From positions 36,076-100,075 of the forward strand of contig JBBKWU010000011.1 of NCBI GenBank assembly GCA_037969035.1: 64,000 bases of DNA, read 5' to 3'. Under the pieces are notes generated by a model. The model ran no database searches and was not told the DNA's origin. It worked only from the letters and a program-made list of their open reading frames with translations. Made by a program: the position numbers and the translations under genes. Below are positions 8,681 to 16,721 of this stretch, piece by piece (within the stretch, counting starts at the first letter, position 1; the number at the start of each line of letters is the position of its first letter). This stretch comes from JBBKWU01 sp037969035 (lineage in GTDB: Bacteria > Pseudomonadota > Alphaproteobacteria > Micavibrionales > Micavibrionaceae).

Positions 8681-9822
8681 GTTCACCAACAATCTTAAAA
8701 TATTTGAACTCTATGAATCAAAAAGAGGCGAGCGATCTCTACCTTACTGTGGGTTTCCCGCCGACATTGCGCATTGAAGGCGTGCTTGAAGCTGTGCGTG
8801 AGGAGCCGCTTACCGTCGAAGAGATTAACGATATTTTAGGCTCGATCCTTACAAACAGGCAGCGCCGTGAGTTTGAAACAAAGATGGAGTTGAATAGTTC
8901 TTTAGATGTGGGAAAACACGGGCGATTCCGTGTGAACTGTCTGCGTCAACGTCAATTCCCTGCGCTTGTCTTGCGCCGTATTGTTTCCAAAATTCCTAAT
9001 TTTAGCGAGTTGCGCCTGCCATCAATTCTTGAAAACCTATCATTGGAGAAGCGCGGTCTTATTCTCGTGACAGGTATGACAGGCTCTGGTAAATCAACGA
9101 CGCTGGCCTCGATGATTGATTATCGTAATCAGCGCGAGATGGGTCATATCATTACGATCGAAGACCCGATTGAATATTATCATGAACATAAAAAGAGCGT
9201 TGTGACGCAGCGCGAGGTTGGTGTAGATACCGAATCATTTGCTATCGCGCTTAAAAACGCATTGCGACAGCGGCCTGATGCCATTCTTGTTGGAGAAATT
9301 CGTGACCGTGAAGTGATGGAACAGGCACTCATGGCGTCTGAGACAGGACATTTGTGTCTTGCCACGCTGCACACAACCAATACCTATCAATCTATCGAGC
9401 GTATCGTGAATTTGTTTCCTGAGGACTATCACAGTCAAATTCGCTTGAACTTGGCGATGAATTTGAAGGCGATTATCTCACAACGCTTGGTGCCATGTAA
9501 AAAAGGTGGTTTAACCGTTGCGATTGAAATTATGCTGAATAAAGGCCTTGTGCGCGAGCTTATCCATAAGGGTGATATCATCAAGATTCGAGATATTATG
9601 GAGCAAAATAACCAACTCGGCATGTGTACTTTCGATCAATCTTTGTTTGCGCTGTTTAAGCGTGGTCTTATTGAAGAGGCGACGGCTATTTCTAATTCCG
9701 ATCAGCCAGGTGATATGAAGATAAAAATCCAGCAGCACGTGTTGGGCGAAAGCACCGAAGACGGAGAAACCAAAAACGTGTTGAACGAAATGGACACATC
9801 CGTTTTGTCGTTTTCGGACTAA
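8677..9822 (+). CDS. pilU: PilT-like ATPase, PilU type
   Basis: The second retraction-type ATPase (381 residues) has Walker A GMTGSGKST at 133-141, Asp box TIEDPIEYYH, Walker B AILVGEIRD and His box TGHLCLATLHT. It lacks the AIRNLIRE motif of its neighbour, having GLVRELIHKGDI at that position, which is the PilU pattern. The start is TTG overlapping the pilT stop by 4 bp, with gaggag upstream. A pilT-pilU tandem is known in several proteobacteria, where PilU assists PilT. Neither gene is an assembly ATPase, so the extension motor should be encoded elsewhere. Confidence 0.88.
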   Translation: MSSPTILKYLNSMNQKEASDLYLTVGFPPTLRIEGVLEAVREEPLTVEEINDILGSILTNRQRREFETKMELNSSLDVGKHGRFRVNCLRQRQFPALVLRRIVSKIPNFSELRLPSILENLSLEKRGLILVTGMTGSGKSTTLASMIDYRNQREMGHIITIEDPIEYYHEHKKSVVTQREVGVDTESFAIALKNALRQRPDAILVGEIRDREVMEQALMASETGHLCLATLHTTNTYQSIERIVNLFPEDYHSQIRLNLAMNLKAIISQRLVPCKKGGLTVAIEIMLNKGLVRELIHKGDIIKIRDIMEQNNQLGMCTFDQSLFALFKRGLIEEATAISNSDQPGDMKIKIQQHVLGESTEDGETKNVLNEMDTSVLSFSD

Positions 9823-9907
9823 TTCCCTTTTTTATCCGAGGATAGGCGTGTTTTTTACGCAACTATTGTTTTGCACCCACAAATTTTATGCTATGATTCC
9901 TTAATCG

Positions 9908-9927
9908 TGCAAAGTGTTCACTTTGCA
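9908..9927. promoter_or_regulatory. Palindrome upstream of the secretin gene, candidate operator
   Basis: Two perfect 9-base arms, TGCAAAGTG and CACTTTGCA, flank a TT centre, ending 33 bp before the secretin ATG. The pilU-secretin gap (138 bp) is one of the few real breaks in the cluster, so an operator or mRNA hairpin is plausible. The binding protein is unknown; no T-tract follows, so it is not a standard terminator. Confidence 0.4.
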
Positions 9928-9960
9928 TATGGTTCTAATTTTATTTCGAAATGAAATGTC

Positions 9961-11841
9961 ATGCTGAAAAATAATAAAAATATCTTTGCTGTCCGGCACG
10001 TTGTTCTGTGTGCGGCTCTTTTAATTGGCTCTTTATCTTTGGTGGGTTGTGATCTTGCTGAAAATCAACTGAAGATGGATCGTGCTGCAAATATGGAGTT
10101 TCAAGACTTCAGAGATGGTTTGGCTCCACGCCCGATGGAAAGCGAAGAGGAAAGTGCCTCTGGTTCTGGTGCATATGATGATGATATTCCATCGATGCAA
10201 TCTTATGTTGCCGCGCCTGCGGATAACGTAAAGCCGATGCCGCTTGTGACTGTGTCTGTTAACCAGTCAATTCCATTGCGTGATGTTTTGTACGAGCTTG
10301 CGAAGCAGGCCGATTATGATCTCGAGCTTGATCCACGAATTAGAGGCTCAATTATTTTCTCTGCAAGAGAGAGACCTTTTGATGTCGTTATTAAGCGTAT
10401 CGCCGACATTTCGGGCCTTCGCTACAAATTTGAAGATGACACGCTGCGTGTTGAGGTTGATACGCCTTACCAAAAACTCTATAAAATTGATTACTTGAGC
10501 TACATCCGTACGAATTCTGGATCTATCAGCAATAACGTCGCTGTTGTTTCTGGTCAGGGTGCTGATACAGGCTCGCGTTATAAGGCTGAAACACGAAGTG
10601 AAGCTGATTTCTGGGGTGAGTTGACAGCGAACATGGATCAAATACTTGGTCTCTCAAGACGTACAGCGTCCTTGACGACATCTAATGATCCTGAATTGAC
10701 GGCTGTTGCACAAAATCCAGCTCCAGTGACTCCGGTTATTGCGGATTCTGGTGATGGCACAAATGTGACGGTTAGTCCCGTTAATCCTGTGCTTCAGGTT
10801 AATTCTCTGCCAAGCGTTGCGAGCAATAGAGGTGGTCGTGGCGGCGGTGACGATGATGACACCACGAAAGTCGATGCTAACTTCTCTGTAAATAAGCAAG
10901 CGGGTATTATTTCCGTGTTTGCGACTGAACGTCAACATCAACAAGTTAAAGATTATTTGTATAGCTTGGAGCGTTCGGTTACGGCACAGGTCTTGGTTGA
11001 AGCAAAAATTCTTGAGGTCGGCCTTACAGATGAATTTTCTGCAGGGATTGATTGGAATATGTTTACAGGTGGCAATAGCGGGGGAGGGATTGGTCTTGAT
11101 GTTACAGGCGGTATTCGTCCTGCGCTTGACCCTGTTGTTCTTCCTTCAACGGACTTCTTTGCAGGTTTCTTGAGCCAAGATTTGAACGTCTTTGCCGAAG
11201 CTATTTCGCGCTTTGGTACGGTTCGTGCGTTGGCAAGCCCACGTTTGACGGTGCTTAACAATCAATCGGCTGTGTTGAACGTTGCCAATAATCAGGTGTA
11301 TTTTGAAATTGATATTGATGTGACTCGTGATCAGGATACTGGCGCCATTACGAATACGGAGATTGATTCGGATATTCGTAACGTTCCGGAAGGTGTTTTG
11401 ATTAACGTGCAGCCCTCTATTAATTTGGATAAGCGTACAATCTCAATGTCTGTTCGTCCGACCGTTACAAAAATCCTTGATTATGTTGATGACCCGAGTG
11501 TGGCATTCGCTGCGGCAGGAGCTGATATTGATGGGATTACATCACGTATTCCGGTTGTGAACGTTCAGGAAATGGATTCGGTTATTAATATGAATTCAGG
11601 ACAGGCTATTATCATGGGTGGTTTGATGCAAGATAGTGTTAACTCCCAACAAGCTGGCGTTCCTGTGTTGTCTGAAATGCCGATGTTTGGTGCTTTGTTC
11701 CGTAGTCAAAATGATAAAATATCGAAATCTGAATTGGTTATTTTCTTAAAGGCTACAATTGTTGACAGTAACAATATCGACGAAACTGATAAGGATCTTT
11801 ACAAAAAATTTGGACATGATCGTCGCCCATTAGATATGTAG
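9961..11841 (+). CDS. Lipoprotein secretin (MshL/PilQ/GspD family)
   Basis: The 626-residue outer-membrane secretin would form the pore through which the pilus exits. It has a lipoprotein signal with lipobox SLVGC (Cys30), an N-terminal STN/N0-like domain around 80-165 (LRDVLYELAKQADYD), an Asp/Gly-rich linker near 285-305, an N1-type domain, and the secretin core at about 345-610. Core signatures include VRALASPRLTVLNNQSA and the late VPVLSEMPMFGALFRS followed by ELVIFLKATIV. A lipidated secretin with a single N1 domain matches MshL better than PilQ, which is usually longer. It is preceded by a palindrome and a longer spacer. Confidence 0.9.
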   Translation: MLKNNKNIFAVRHVVLCAALLIGSLSLVGCDLAENQLKMDRAANMEFQDFRDGLAPRPMESEEESASGSGAYDDDIPSMQSYVAAPADNVKPMPLVTVSVNQSIPLRDVLYELAKQADYDLELDPRIRGSIIFSARERPFDVVIKRIADISGLRYKFEDDTLRVEVDTPYQKLYKIDYLSYIRTNSGSISNNVAVVSGQGADTGSRYKAETRSEADFWGELTANMDQILGLSRRTASLTTSNDPELTAVAQNPAPVTPVIADSGDGTNVTVSPVNPVLQVNSLPSVASNRGGRGGGDDDDTTKVDANFSVNKQAGIISVFATERQHQQVKDYLYSLERSVTAQVLVEAKILEVGLTDEFSAGIDWNMFTGGNSGGGIGLDVTGGIRPALDPVVLPSTDFFAGFLSQDLNVFAEAISRFGTVRALASPRLTVLNNQSAVLNVANNQVYFEIDIDVTRDQDTGAITNTEIDSDIRNVPEGVLINVQPSINLDKRTISMSVRPTVTKILDYVDDPSVAFAAAGADIDGITSRIPVVNVQEMDSVINMNSGQAIIMGGLMQDSVNSQQAGVPVLSEMPMFGALFRSQNDKISKSELVIFLKATIVDSNNIDETDKDLYKKFGHDRRPLDM

Positions 11842-11856
11842 ACAGGATTGTCAGTT

Positions 11857-12621
11857 ATGATCATAACCTCCATGATGAAATATATATTCATGGCAGCAAA
11901 GAGAGATAAGCTTGTTTTATCTCTCTTTCTCATGATGATTATCGGATCGTGCCTTTCCGTTTTTCTCGGTTCTGCTGCCGTTATTGAAAAGCAACAATTC
12001 GTCGTTGTGTTTTCCGCAGGTGTTTTGCGCGTAATCAGTGTCCTTGGGCTTATCTTATTCGTAACATTTTATATGCGCCGTTCGTTTGATAGCAAAGAAA
12101 TCGATTACTTGCTCTCGCGTCCTGTTAGTCGCGGCTCTTTTGTTATTTCTCATATCTTGGCCTTTATGGTGATGGGGGTGGCAACGGCTCTTTTGGCAGG
12201 GGTGTCGCTTTATATTATTTCTTACGCGTCATTCGGGGCAGGGCATTTGTTATGGATCGCGAGTTTGGTGGTCGAGCTTGTTATCATGGCCAATGTCGCG
12301 TTTTTCTTTGCCATGGTATTGACGAGCGCATCGTCGAGCGCGTTGGCCTGCGTCGCTTTTTATGCGCTGGCACGTATTATGGGGCAAATCTTAGGTATTC
12401 TTGATGCGAACATAGGTTTTTCAGAAATTGAGGCCGTTAATTATCTGATGCGTTTTATAGGTATGGTTATTCCGCGCTTTGATTTGCTCGGACAAACATC
12501 GTGGTTGATCTATGGATTTGAGGGACATGCCGACATTCTATTTATGGGCGTCCAGTTGATGAGTATGACGTTATTACTTGCCGCAGCATCATTTCTCGAT
12601 TTGTCACGCAGGCAATTTTAA
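11857..12621 (+). CDS. ABC-2 type permease
   Basis: The 254-residue integral membrane protein has about six hydrophobic helices. Its second-loop sequence SKEIDYLLSRPVSRGSFVISH matches the coupling region seen in ABC-2 permeases. I use the ATG at 11857, nine bases after an acagga ribosome-binding site; a TTG at 11848 would directly abut that site. It probably pairs with the ATPase at 3867-4604, since no other ATPase is nearby and this gene lacks one. It starts 15 bp after the secretin stop, so it is likely co-expressed with pilus genes. Substrate unknown. Confidence 0.8.
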   Translation: MIITSMMKYIFMAAKRDKLVLSLFLMMIIGSCLSVFLGSAAVIEKQQFVVVFSAGVLRVISVLGLILFVTFYMRRSFDSKEIDYLLSRPVSRGSFVISHILAFMVMGVATALLAGVSLYIISYASFGAGHLLWIASLVVELVIMANVAFFFAMVLTSASSSALACVAFYALARIMGQILGILDANIGFSEIEAVNYLMRFIGMVIPRFDLLGQTSWLIYGFEGHADILFMGVQLMSMTLLLAAASFLDLSRRQF

Positions 12622-13352
12622 TGCTTTTCCGCAATGAAAATATAGCGCGCGGGCTGTTTCTTTGTGCATTGCTACTGAATATGGCTGTTTTGTTTTCTGT
12701 GCAGGGTAAAAAAACAAGTTGGGCAAATGTTCCGCCTGTCCCAAGCGAGCAGAGCGCACCCTTTGCTGCCTTGGGCGATCCGCAGTTTGCCTATCGTAAT
12801 TTTGGTATCATGATTCAAAATTTTGGGGATACGGGGGGGCGCACCACATCACTTAATGATTACGATACAGAAAAACTCGGCGCGTGGTTTCGTTTTATGA
12901 ATGTGCTCGACCCGCACTCTAATTTTATTCCTTTTTTGGCAGCGTATTATTTCGGTGGCGCGGAAAACGCAACCAATATGGCACCAATCACAGATTATCT
13001 GGAGTATATTGGCTCCACGACAGAGAATGAAAAATGGCGCTGGCTCGCGCAAGCCGTGTTTATTGCGCGCTATAAGGAAAAAGATTTGGATAAGGCTTTG
13101 CTGCTCGCGAATAAGCTCGCTTCTATGTATGAAGATGGCATGCCCGCATGGACAAAACAAATGCCTGCGTTTGTGACCATGGCAGCAGGCGATAAAAAAG
13201 CAGCTTTCGGCATAATGGCAGGTATCTTAGCAGGGGACACAAGCACCATGGATCCTGCGGAAGTGAATTTCATGAAACTGTATATATGTGAAGAAATTCT
13301 GGATGAATCCCAAGCGCGGGATTATCCGCTTTGCCTGACCGCAAAACATTAG
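12621..13352 (+). CDS. Unrecognised membrane-anchored helical (TPR-like) protein
   Basis: The start codon overlaps the permease stop by one base (TAATG), indicating translational coupling. The 243-residue product has one N-terminal hydrophobic helix at about 7-27, probably a membrane anchor or uncleaved signal, followed by an alpha-helical region whose spacing (WLAQAVFIARYKEKDLDKAL, LANKLASMYE) resembles TPR units. I do not recognise a family. Coupling to the permease suggests that the two proteins and the distant ATPase act together. The last 15 residues contain two Cys that could form a disulfide if periplasmic. Confidence 0.65.
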   Translation: MLFRNENIARGLFLCALLLNMAVLFSVQGKKTSWANVPPVPSEQSAPFAALGDPQFAYRNFGIMIQNFGDTGGRTTSLNDYDTEKLGAWFRFMNVLDPHSNFIPFLAAYYFGGAENATNMAPITDYLEYIGSTTENEKWRWLAQAVFIARYKEKDLDKALLLANKLASMYEDGMPAWTKQMPAFVTMAAGDKKAAFGIMAGILAGDTSTMDPAEVNFMKLYICEEILDESQARDYPLCLTAKH

Positions 13353-13364
13353 TACTATACTGCC

Positions 13365-14426
13365 ATGCAGAGTTTACAATTCACAATACCAGAGATTCTT
13401 TCGCTTTTGGGCGTTACCCAATGCGTTTATATCTTGGTGTATATGCTGTTTGGTTCGGGTAGTAAAAAAAGCATTATTATTCCGTCGGCATATTTCTTGG
13501 CGTTGGGTGCGGCATTTTGGTTGGATTTTGCGTCGGGATTTTTAGCGGAAGGCTTTATGTACTATGATCTTCTGCAATGGGGGGCATGGTACGTCGGGCC
13601 ACCGCTTAGCGTATTGCTTATTTTACAGGTGGCGGGTGTTTCTACAAAGCCATCATATTCCAGCTATTGGATATTGCTTCTTATTCCGGCGGCTTTTGTC
13701 TCAGCTTATATTGCCTCGCAAAGCCTTTATGGCTGCACGTTCGAAGATGAATGCGCGGTGTTTCGGGAGTGGCTTGCGATTACGGGTCTAATGTCGGGCG
13801 TGATTAGTATTATGGAAATATGGAAGCGTCGCGAGGTGATAGAAACAATTTACAGCAAGAAAACACAAGGCGAGCAAGATCGTTATTGGTTGATACTCAT
13901 GCTGATTGCAACAAATCTGTTCTTCCTTGGGTTTATGCTGTTTAGCTTGAACTCGGGGCTTAATGATTTTGAATCAACCTTGCTGCGAACCTTTATGGGG
14001 TTGGGGCTTGTGTATCTTACAAGTACGAGCCTGTTCCGTATCTATCCGCAAGCGGTGCGCATTATATCGGCGCAGGATAAAAAACGCCTTTCGCGTGATG
14101 ATCTGGGACTTATTGATGAAATCCTCAGACTTGTAGAGATGGAAAAAGTCTATCAAGAGGCAACCTATAGTCGTGCGGACATGGCGCGGGAGCTTAAAAC
14201 ATCCGAAGCCACGATATCAAAGTTGATTAATTTCCACTTTGGCAAAAGCCTGCCGCAACTGTTGAACGAAAAGCGCGTGGAAGATGCCAAACGCTTGCTA
14301 CGTCAGACCGATGCAGCGATCAAGGTTATTGCTGATGATGTTGGCTTTAACTCCATGGCGTCTTTTAACCGTGTATTTAAGGATATGTCGGGTCTTTCCC
14401 CGAGCGAATATCGCGATAAAAACTAA
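13365..14426 (+). CDS. Membrane-linked AraC-family transcriptional regulator
   Basis: The 353-residue protein has a hydrophobic N-terminal half with about seven predicted transmembrane segments (to about residue 230) and a C-terminal AraC/XylS DNA-binding domain (about 250-353). The two helix-turn-helices read MARELKTSEATISKLINFHFG and IKVIADDVGFNSMASFNRVFKDMSGLSPSEYR, the second being the classic AraC signature. Such a layout would sense a membrane or extracellular signal directly. It lies 12 bp after the helical protein gene and just before the prepilin, so control of pilin or cluster expression is a reasonable inference. No cognate operator is identified. Confidence 0.85.
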   Translation: MQSLQFTIPEILSLLGVTQCVYILVYMLFGSGSKKSIIIPSAYFLALGAAFWLDFASGFLAEGFMYYDLLQWGAWYVGPPLSVLLILQVAGVSTKPSYSSYWILLLIPAAFVSAYIASQSLYGCTFEDECAVFREWLAITGLMSGVISIMEIWKRREVIETIYSKKTQGEQDRYWLILMLIATNLFFLGFMLFSLNSGLNDFESTLLRTFMGLGLVYLTSTSLFRIYPQAVRIISAQDKKRLSRDDLGLIDEILRLVEMEKVYQEATYSRADMARELKTSEATISKLINFHFGKSLPQLLNEKRVEDAKRLLRQTDAAIKVIADDVGFNSMASFNRVFKDMSGLSPSEYRDKN

Positions 14427-14451
14427 CAGAATCAAATGTTTGTTGAATTTG

Positions 14452-14477
14452 ACGAATTGAGTACTCAATTCGTTTTT
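14452..14477 (+). terminator. Rho-independent terminator after the AraC-type regulator
   Basis: Ten-base arms ACGAATTGAG and CTCAATTCGT around a TA centre are followed by TTTT. It separates the regulator from the prepilin gene, implying that the prepilin has its own promoter. Confidence 0.65.
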
Positions 14478-14545
14478 GTGGGGTATACGTACGGGCAAAA
14501 TTAAACCCTTCTTAACGTTTTTTCGTCGAAACTGGTAAGCAGGAG

Positions 14546-14575
14546 GGTGTATTTGTGTAGAAATATGCGTATAAT
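14546..14575 (+). promoter_or_regulatory. Candidate prepilin promoter
   Basis: A perfect -10 hexamer TATAAT lies at 14570-14575, about 68 bp before the prepilin ATG. No good -35 box is visible at the usual distance, so an activator such as the neighbouring AraC-type protein may be needed. The preceding terminator makes a promoter in this gap likely. Confidence 0.4.
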
Positions 14576-14643
14576 GATTTCGTCATGCGGGATCGTCTTC
14601 CCAATTACACTTTGTCTTAAAACTTTTTCGAAGGAGAACATGA

Positions 14644-15372
14644 ATGACTCATACGAGTTTAATTAAAGAAAGATCACAAGCGGGTTTTACTCTCGTGGAA
14701 CTTGCGATCGTGATGATTATTATCGGTCTTTTGATCGGTGGTGTTTTGAAAGGTCAGGAATTGATCGGTAACGCGCAGATCGCTGCGACGTCGTCACAGG
14801 TCAAAGCCTATGAAGCTGCAACAACAACATTCCAAGATATCTACAGTGCATTGCCAGGTGATATGCCTAATGCTGCTGCACGTATTCCTAACTGTGCTGC
14901 TGCTGCTGAATGTACGCCAGGTGCAGGTACGCCAGGTAATAACCGTGTAGAGGGTGCTGGCGTTGCTGGTGTTCAGGCAGCAGGTAACGAAGAAACAAGC
15001 TTCTGGTCACATCTTGCTTTGGCAGATTTGATTGGTGGTGTTGATCCGTTGACTGGTGGTCTTACATTTGGTGGTCTTTTCCCGACGGCTGAAGTTGCTG
15101 GTGGATTTTCAGTTGGCTATCACGCAGGTGGTGCTCTAGGTGATAACGCAAACGCTGTTCCTGCGCATTATCTATACCTGTCATCTGATCCTGCGGCTCC
15201 TGCTGATGATGCTTTATCAGCAAACCAAGCGGCACGTCTTGATCGTAAACTTGATGATGGTGTTCCAGTAACAGGTTCTGTCTTTAGTAGTGGTGGTACT
15301 TGTGATCTGGCTAACGTATATGATGAAGCAAACACAGCCGCTGTCTGTGACTTGATACTGCGTCTACGTTAG
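14644..15372 (+). CDS. Type IV prepilin (MSHA/type IVa-like pilin)
   Basis: The 242-residue prepilin has a 14-residue charged leader ending in Gly, then the mature N-terminus FTLVELAIVMIIIGLLIGG; cleavage would fall between G14 and F15, and the conserved Glu5 of the mature chain is E19. The C-terminal part has one cysteine pair near 81-88 and another near the end, either of which could close a disulfide loop. A strong ribosome-binding site (aaggag) lies 7 bases before the ATG, its own terminator follows, and a long leader precedes it, as expected for a major pilin. At 228 mature residues it is larger than most type IVa pilins. The ATG at 14640 is in another frame and closes after eight codons. 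Confidence 0.92.
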   Translation: MTHTSLIKERSQAGFTLVELAIVMIIIGLLIGGVLKGQELIGNAQIAATSSQVKAYEAATTTFQDIYSALPGDMPNAAARIPNCAAAAECTPGAGTPGNNRVEGAGVAGVQAAGNEETSFWSHLALADLIGGVDPLTGGLTFGGLFPTAEVAGGFSVGYHAGGALGDNANAVPAHYLYLSSDPAAPADDALSANQAARLDRKLDDGVPVTGSVFSSGGTCDLANVYDEANTAAVCDLILRLR

Positions 15373-15395
15373 AATAAAGCCTATAAAGAATTTGA

Positions 15396-15422
15396 AAGGC
15401 CCCGTTCGCGGGGCCTTTTTTT
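15396..15422 (+). terminator. Strong rho-independent terminator of the prepilin gene
   Basis: An AAGGCCCCG / CGGGGCCTT stem with a TTCG-type loop is followed by an unbroken T run. It lies 23 bp after the prepilin stop and ends the pilus region. Confidence 0.92.
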
Positions 15423-15443
15423 GTGGGTGTTTTTTTTTATGTG

Positions 15444-15534
15444 CCGTCATTGCGAGGAGCAAAGCGACGCGGCAATCCAGTATACTGCCTTAAAGCCAAG
15501 ACTCTGGATTGCTTCGCTAGGCTCGCAATGACGG
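15444..15534. repeat. Dispersed palindromic repeat (GTCATTGCGAG type), copy 1
   Basis: The segment starts CGTCATTGCGAG and ends CTCGCAATGACG, with inner arms GCGGCAATCCAG and CTGGATTGCTTCGC, so it folds as a long interrupted hairpin. A second copy with the same arms but a shorter centre is at 51340-51412. REP-like sequences with this core are common between genes in many bacterial genomes. Confidence 0.85.
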
Positions 15535-15549
15535 GAATGGGTAGGTTAC

Positions 15550-16653
15550 TTACGCCGCTTTCGCTAGAACTTTACCAAGTGTGCTAACAATGGCATCACC
15601 CATAGCCGTGGTGGAGAGGCTCTTCTGCCCATCGCTCATGATATCGGCGGTGCGTAGGCCATCGGCCAGAACATCTTTCACGGCATTTTCGATCATGTCT
15701 GCGGCTTTGCCTTCATCCAAGCTATAACGTAGCGCCATGGCAAGGCTCAGGATTGACGCAATCGGGTTGGCTATGTTTTGTCCCGCGATATCGGGGGCAG
15801 AGCCGTGAACGGGCTCATACAATCCTGCGGTGTTCGTGCCGAGTGAGGCGGATGGCAACATGCCGAGGCTCCCTGTTAGCATTGATGCTTCGTCCGATAG
15901 AATGTCACCAAATAAATTGTCAGTCACAATCACATCGAATTGTTTCGGGTTACGGACAAGCTGCATCGCGCAGTTATCAACGAACATATGTGATAGCTCA
16001 ACATCGGGGTAGGTGCTTTGTTGTATGCGCGTCATATCCTCGCGCCAAAGCTTGCCAGAGGCCATGACGTTGGCTTTGTCAACTGAGCATACGCGGCTGT
16101 TACGCTTGCGCGCGAGCTCAAACGCGACATGTCCGATGCGTTCGATTTCATGGGTGCTGTAAACTTGCGTATCAAAGGCACGGTTTTCGCCATTGGGCAG
16201 CTTTTCTCTGCCGCGTGGTTCGCCGAAATAAATACCGCCTGTAAGTTCGCGCACGATCAATATATCAAGGCCTGCCACAATCTCGCGCTTGAGCGATGAC
16301 GCATCTGCCAGTGCTTCGAACACGATGGCGGGGCGCAAATTGGCAAATAGGCCGAGGTCTTTACGGATTTTGAGCAAGCCTGCTTCGGGGCGGATATTGT
16401 AATCCACGCCATCCCATTTTGGGCCACCAACAGCGCCGAGCAAAATAGCATCTGATTTGCGTGCTTTTTCAACGGTTTCATCGGTGAGGGATGTGCCGTA
16501 TTCATCAATGGCTGCGCCGCCGATAAAATCTTCGGTGATGTTGATATGAATGTCGCTGTTATTGCCGAGCCAATCTATGACTTTGCGCACTTCACCCATG
16601 ACTTCGGGGCCAATACCATCGCCCGCCAACATTAAAATATTATAATCAGCCAT
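15550..16653 (-). CDS. leuB: 3-isopropylmalate dehydrogenase
   Basis: LeuB oxidatively decarboxylates 3-isopropylmalate with NAD+ in leucine biosynthesis. The 367-residue product has the family N-terminus (LAGDGIGPEV), the substrate-loop region RELTGGIYFGEPRG, and the metal-binding isocitrate/isopropylmalate dehydrogenase signature NLFGDILSDEASML followed by GSLGMLPSASLG. Length is normal. It is the last leucine gene in a minus-strand set leuC, leuD, leuB, separated from leuD by an MFS transporter gene. A weak ribosome-binding site (agaaag) precedes the ATG. Confidence 0.97.
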   Translation of the reverse strand: MADYNILMLAGDGIGPEVMGEVRKVIDWLGNNSDIHINITEDFIGGAAIDEYGTSLTDETVEKARKSDAILLGAVGGPKWDGVDYNIRPEAGLLKIRKDLGLFANLRPAIVFEALADASSLKREIVAGLDILIVRELTGGIYFGEPRGREKLPNGENRAFDTQVYSTHEIERIGHVAFELARKRNSRVCSVDKANVMASGKLWREDMTRIQQSTYPDVELSHMFVDNCAMQLVRNPKQFDVIVTDNLFGDILSDEASMLTGSLGMLPSASLGTNTAGLYEPVHGSAPDIAGQNIANPIASILSLAMALRYSLDEGKAADMIENAVKDVLADGLRTADIMSDGQKSLSTTAMGDAIVSTLGKVLAKAA

Positions 16654-16721
16654 TCTTTCTGTCCCTTTTTGATAAAAATATAATTCGTTTTATCATGGGA
16701 AAACCAGAAGGGAAAGACTGC

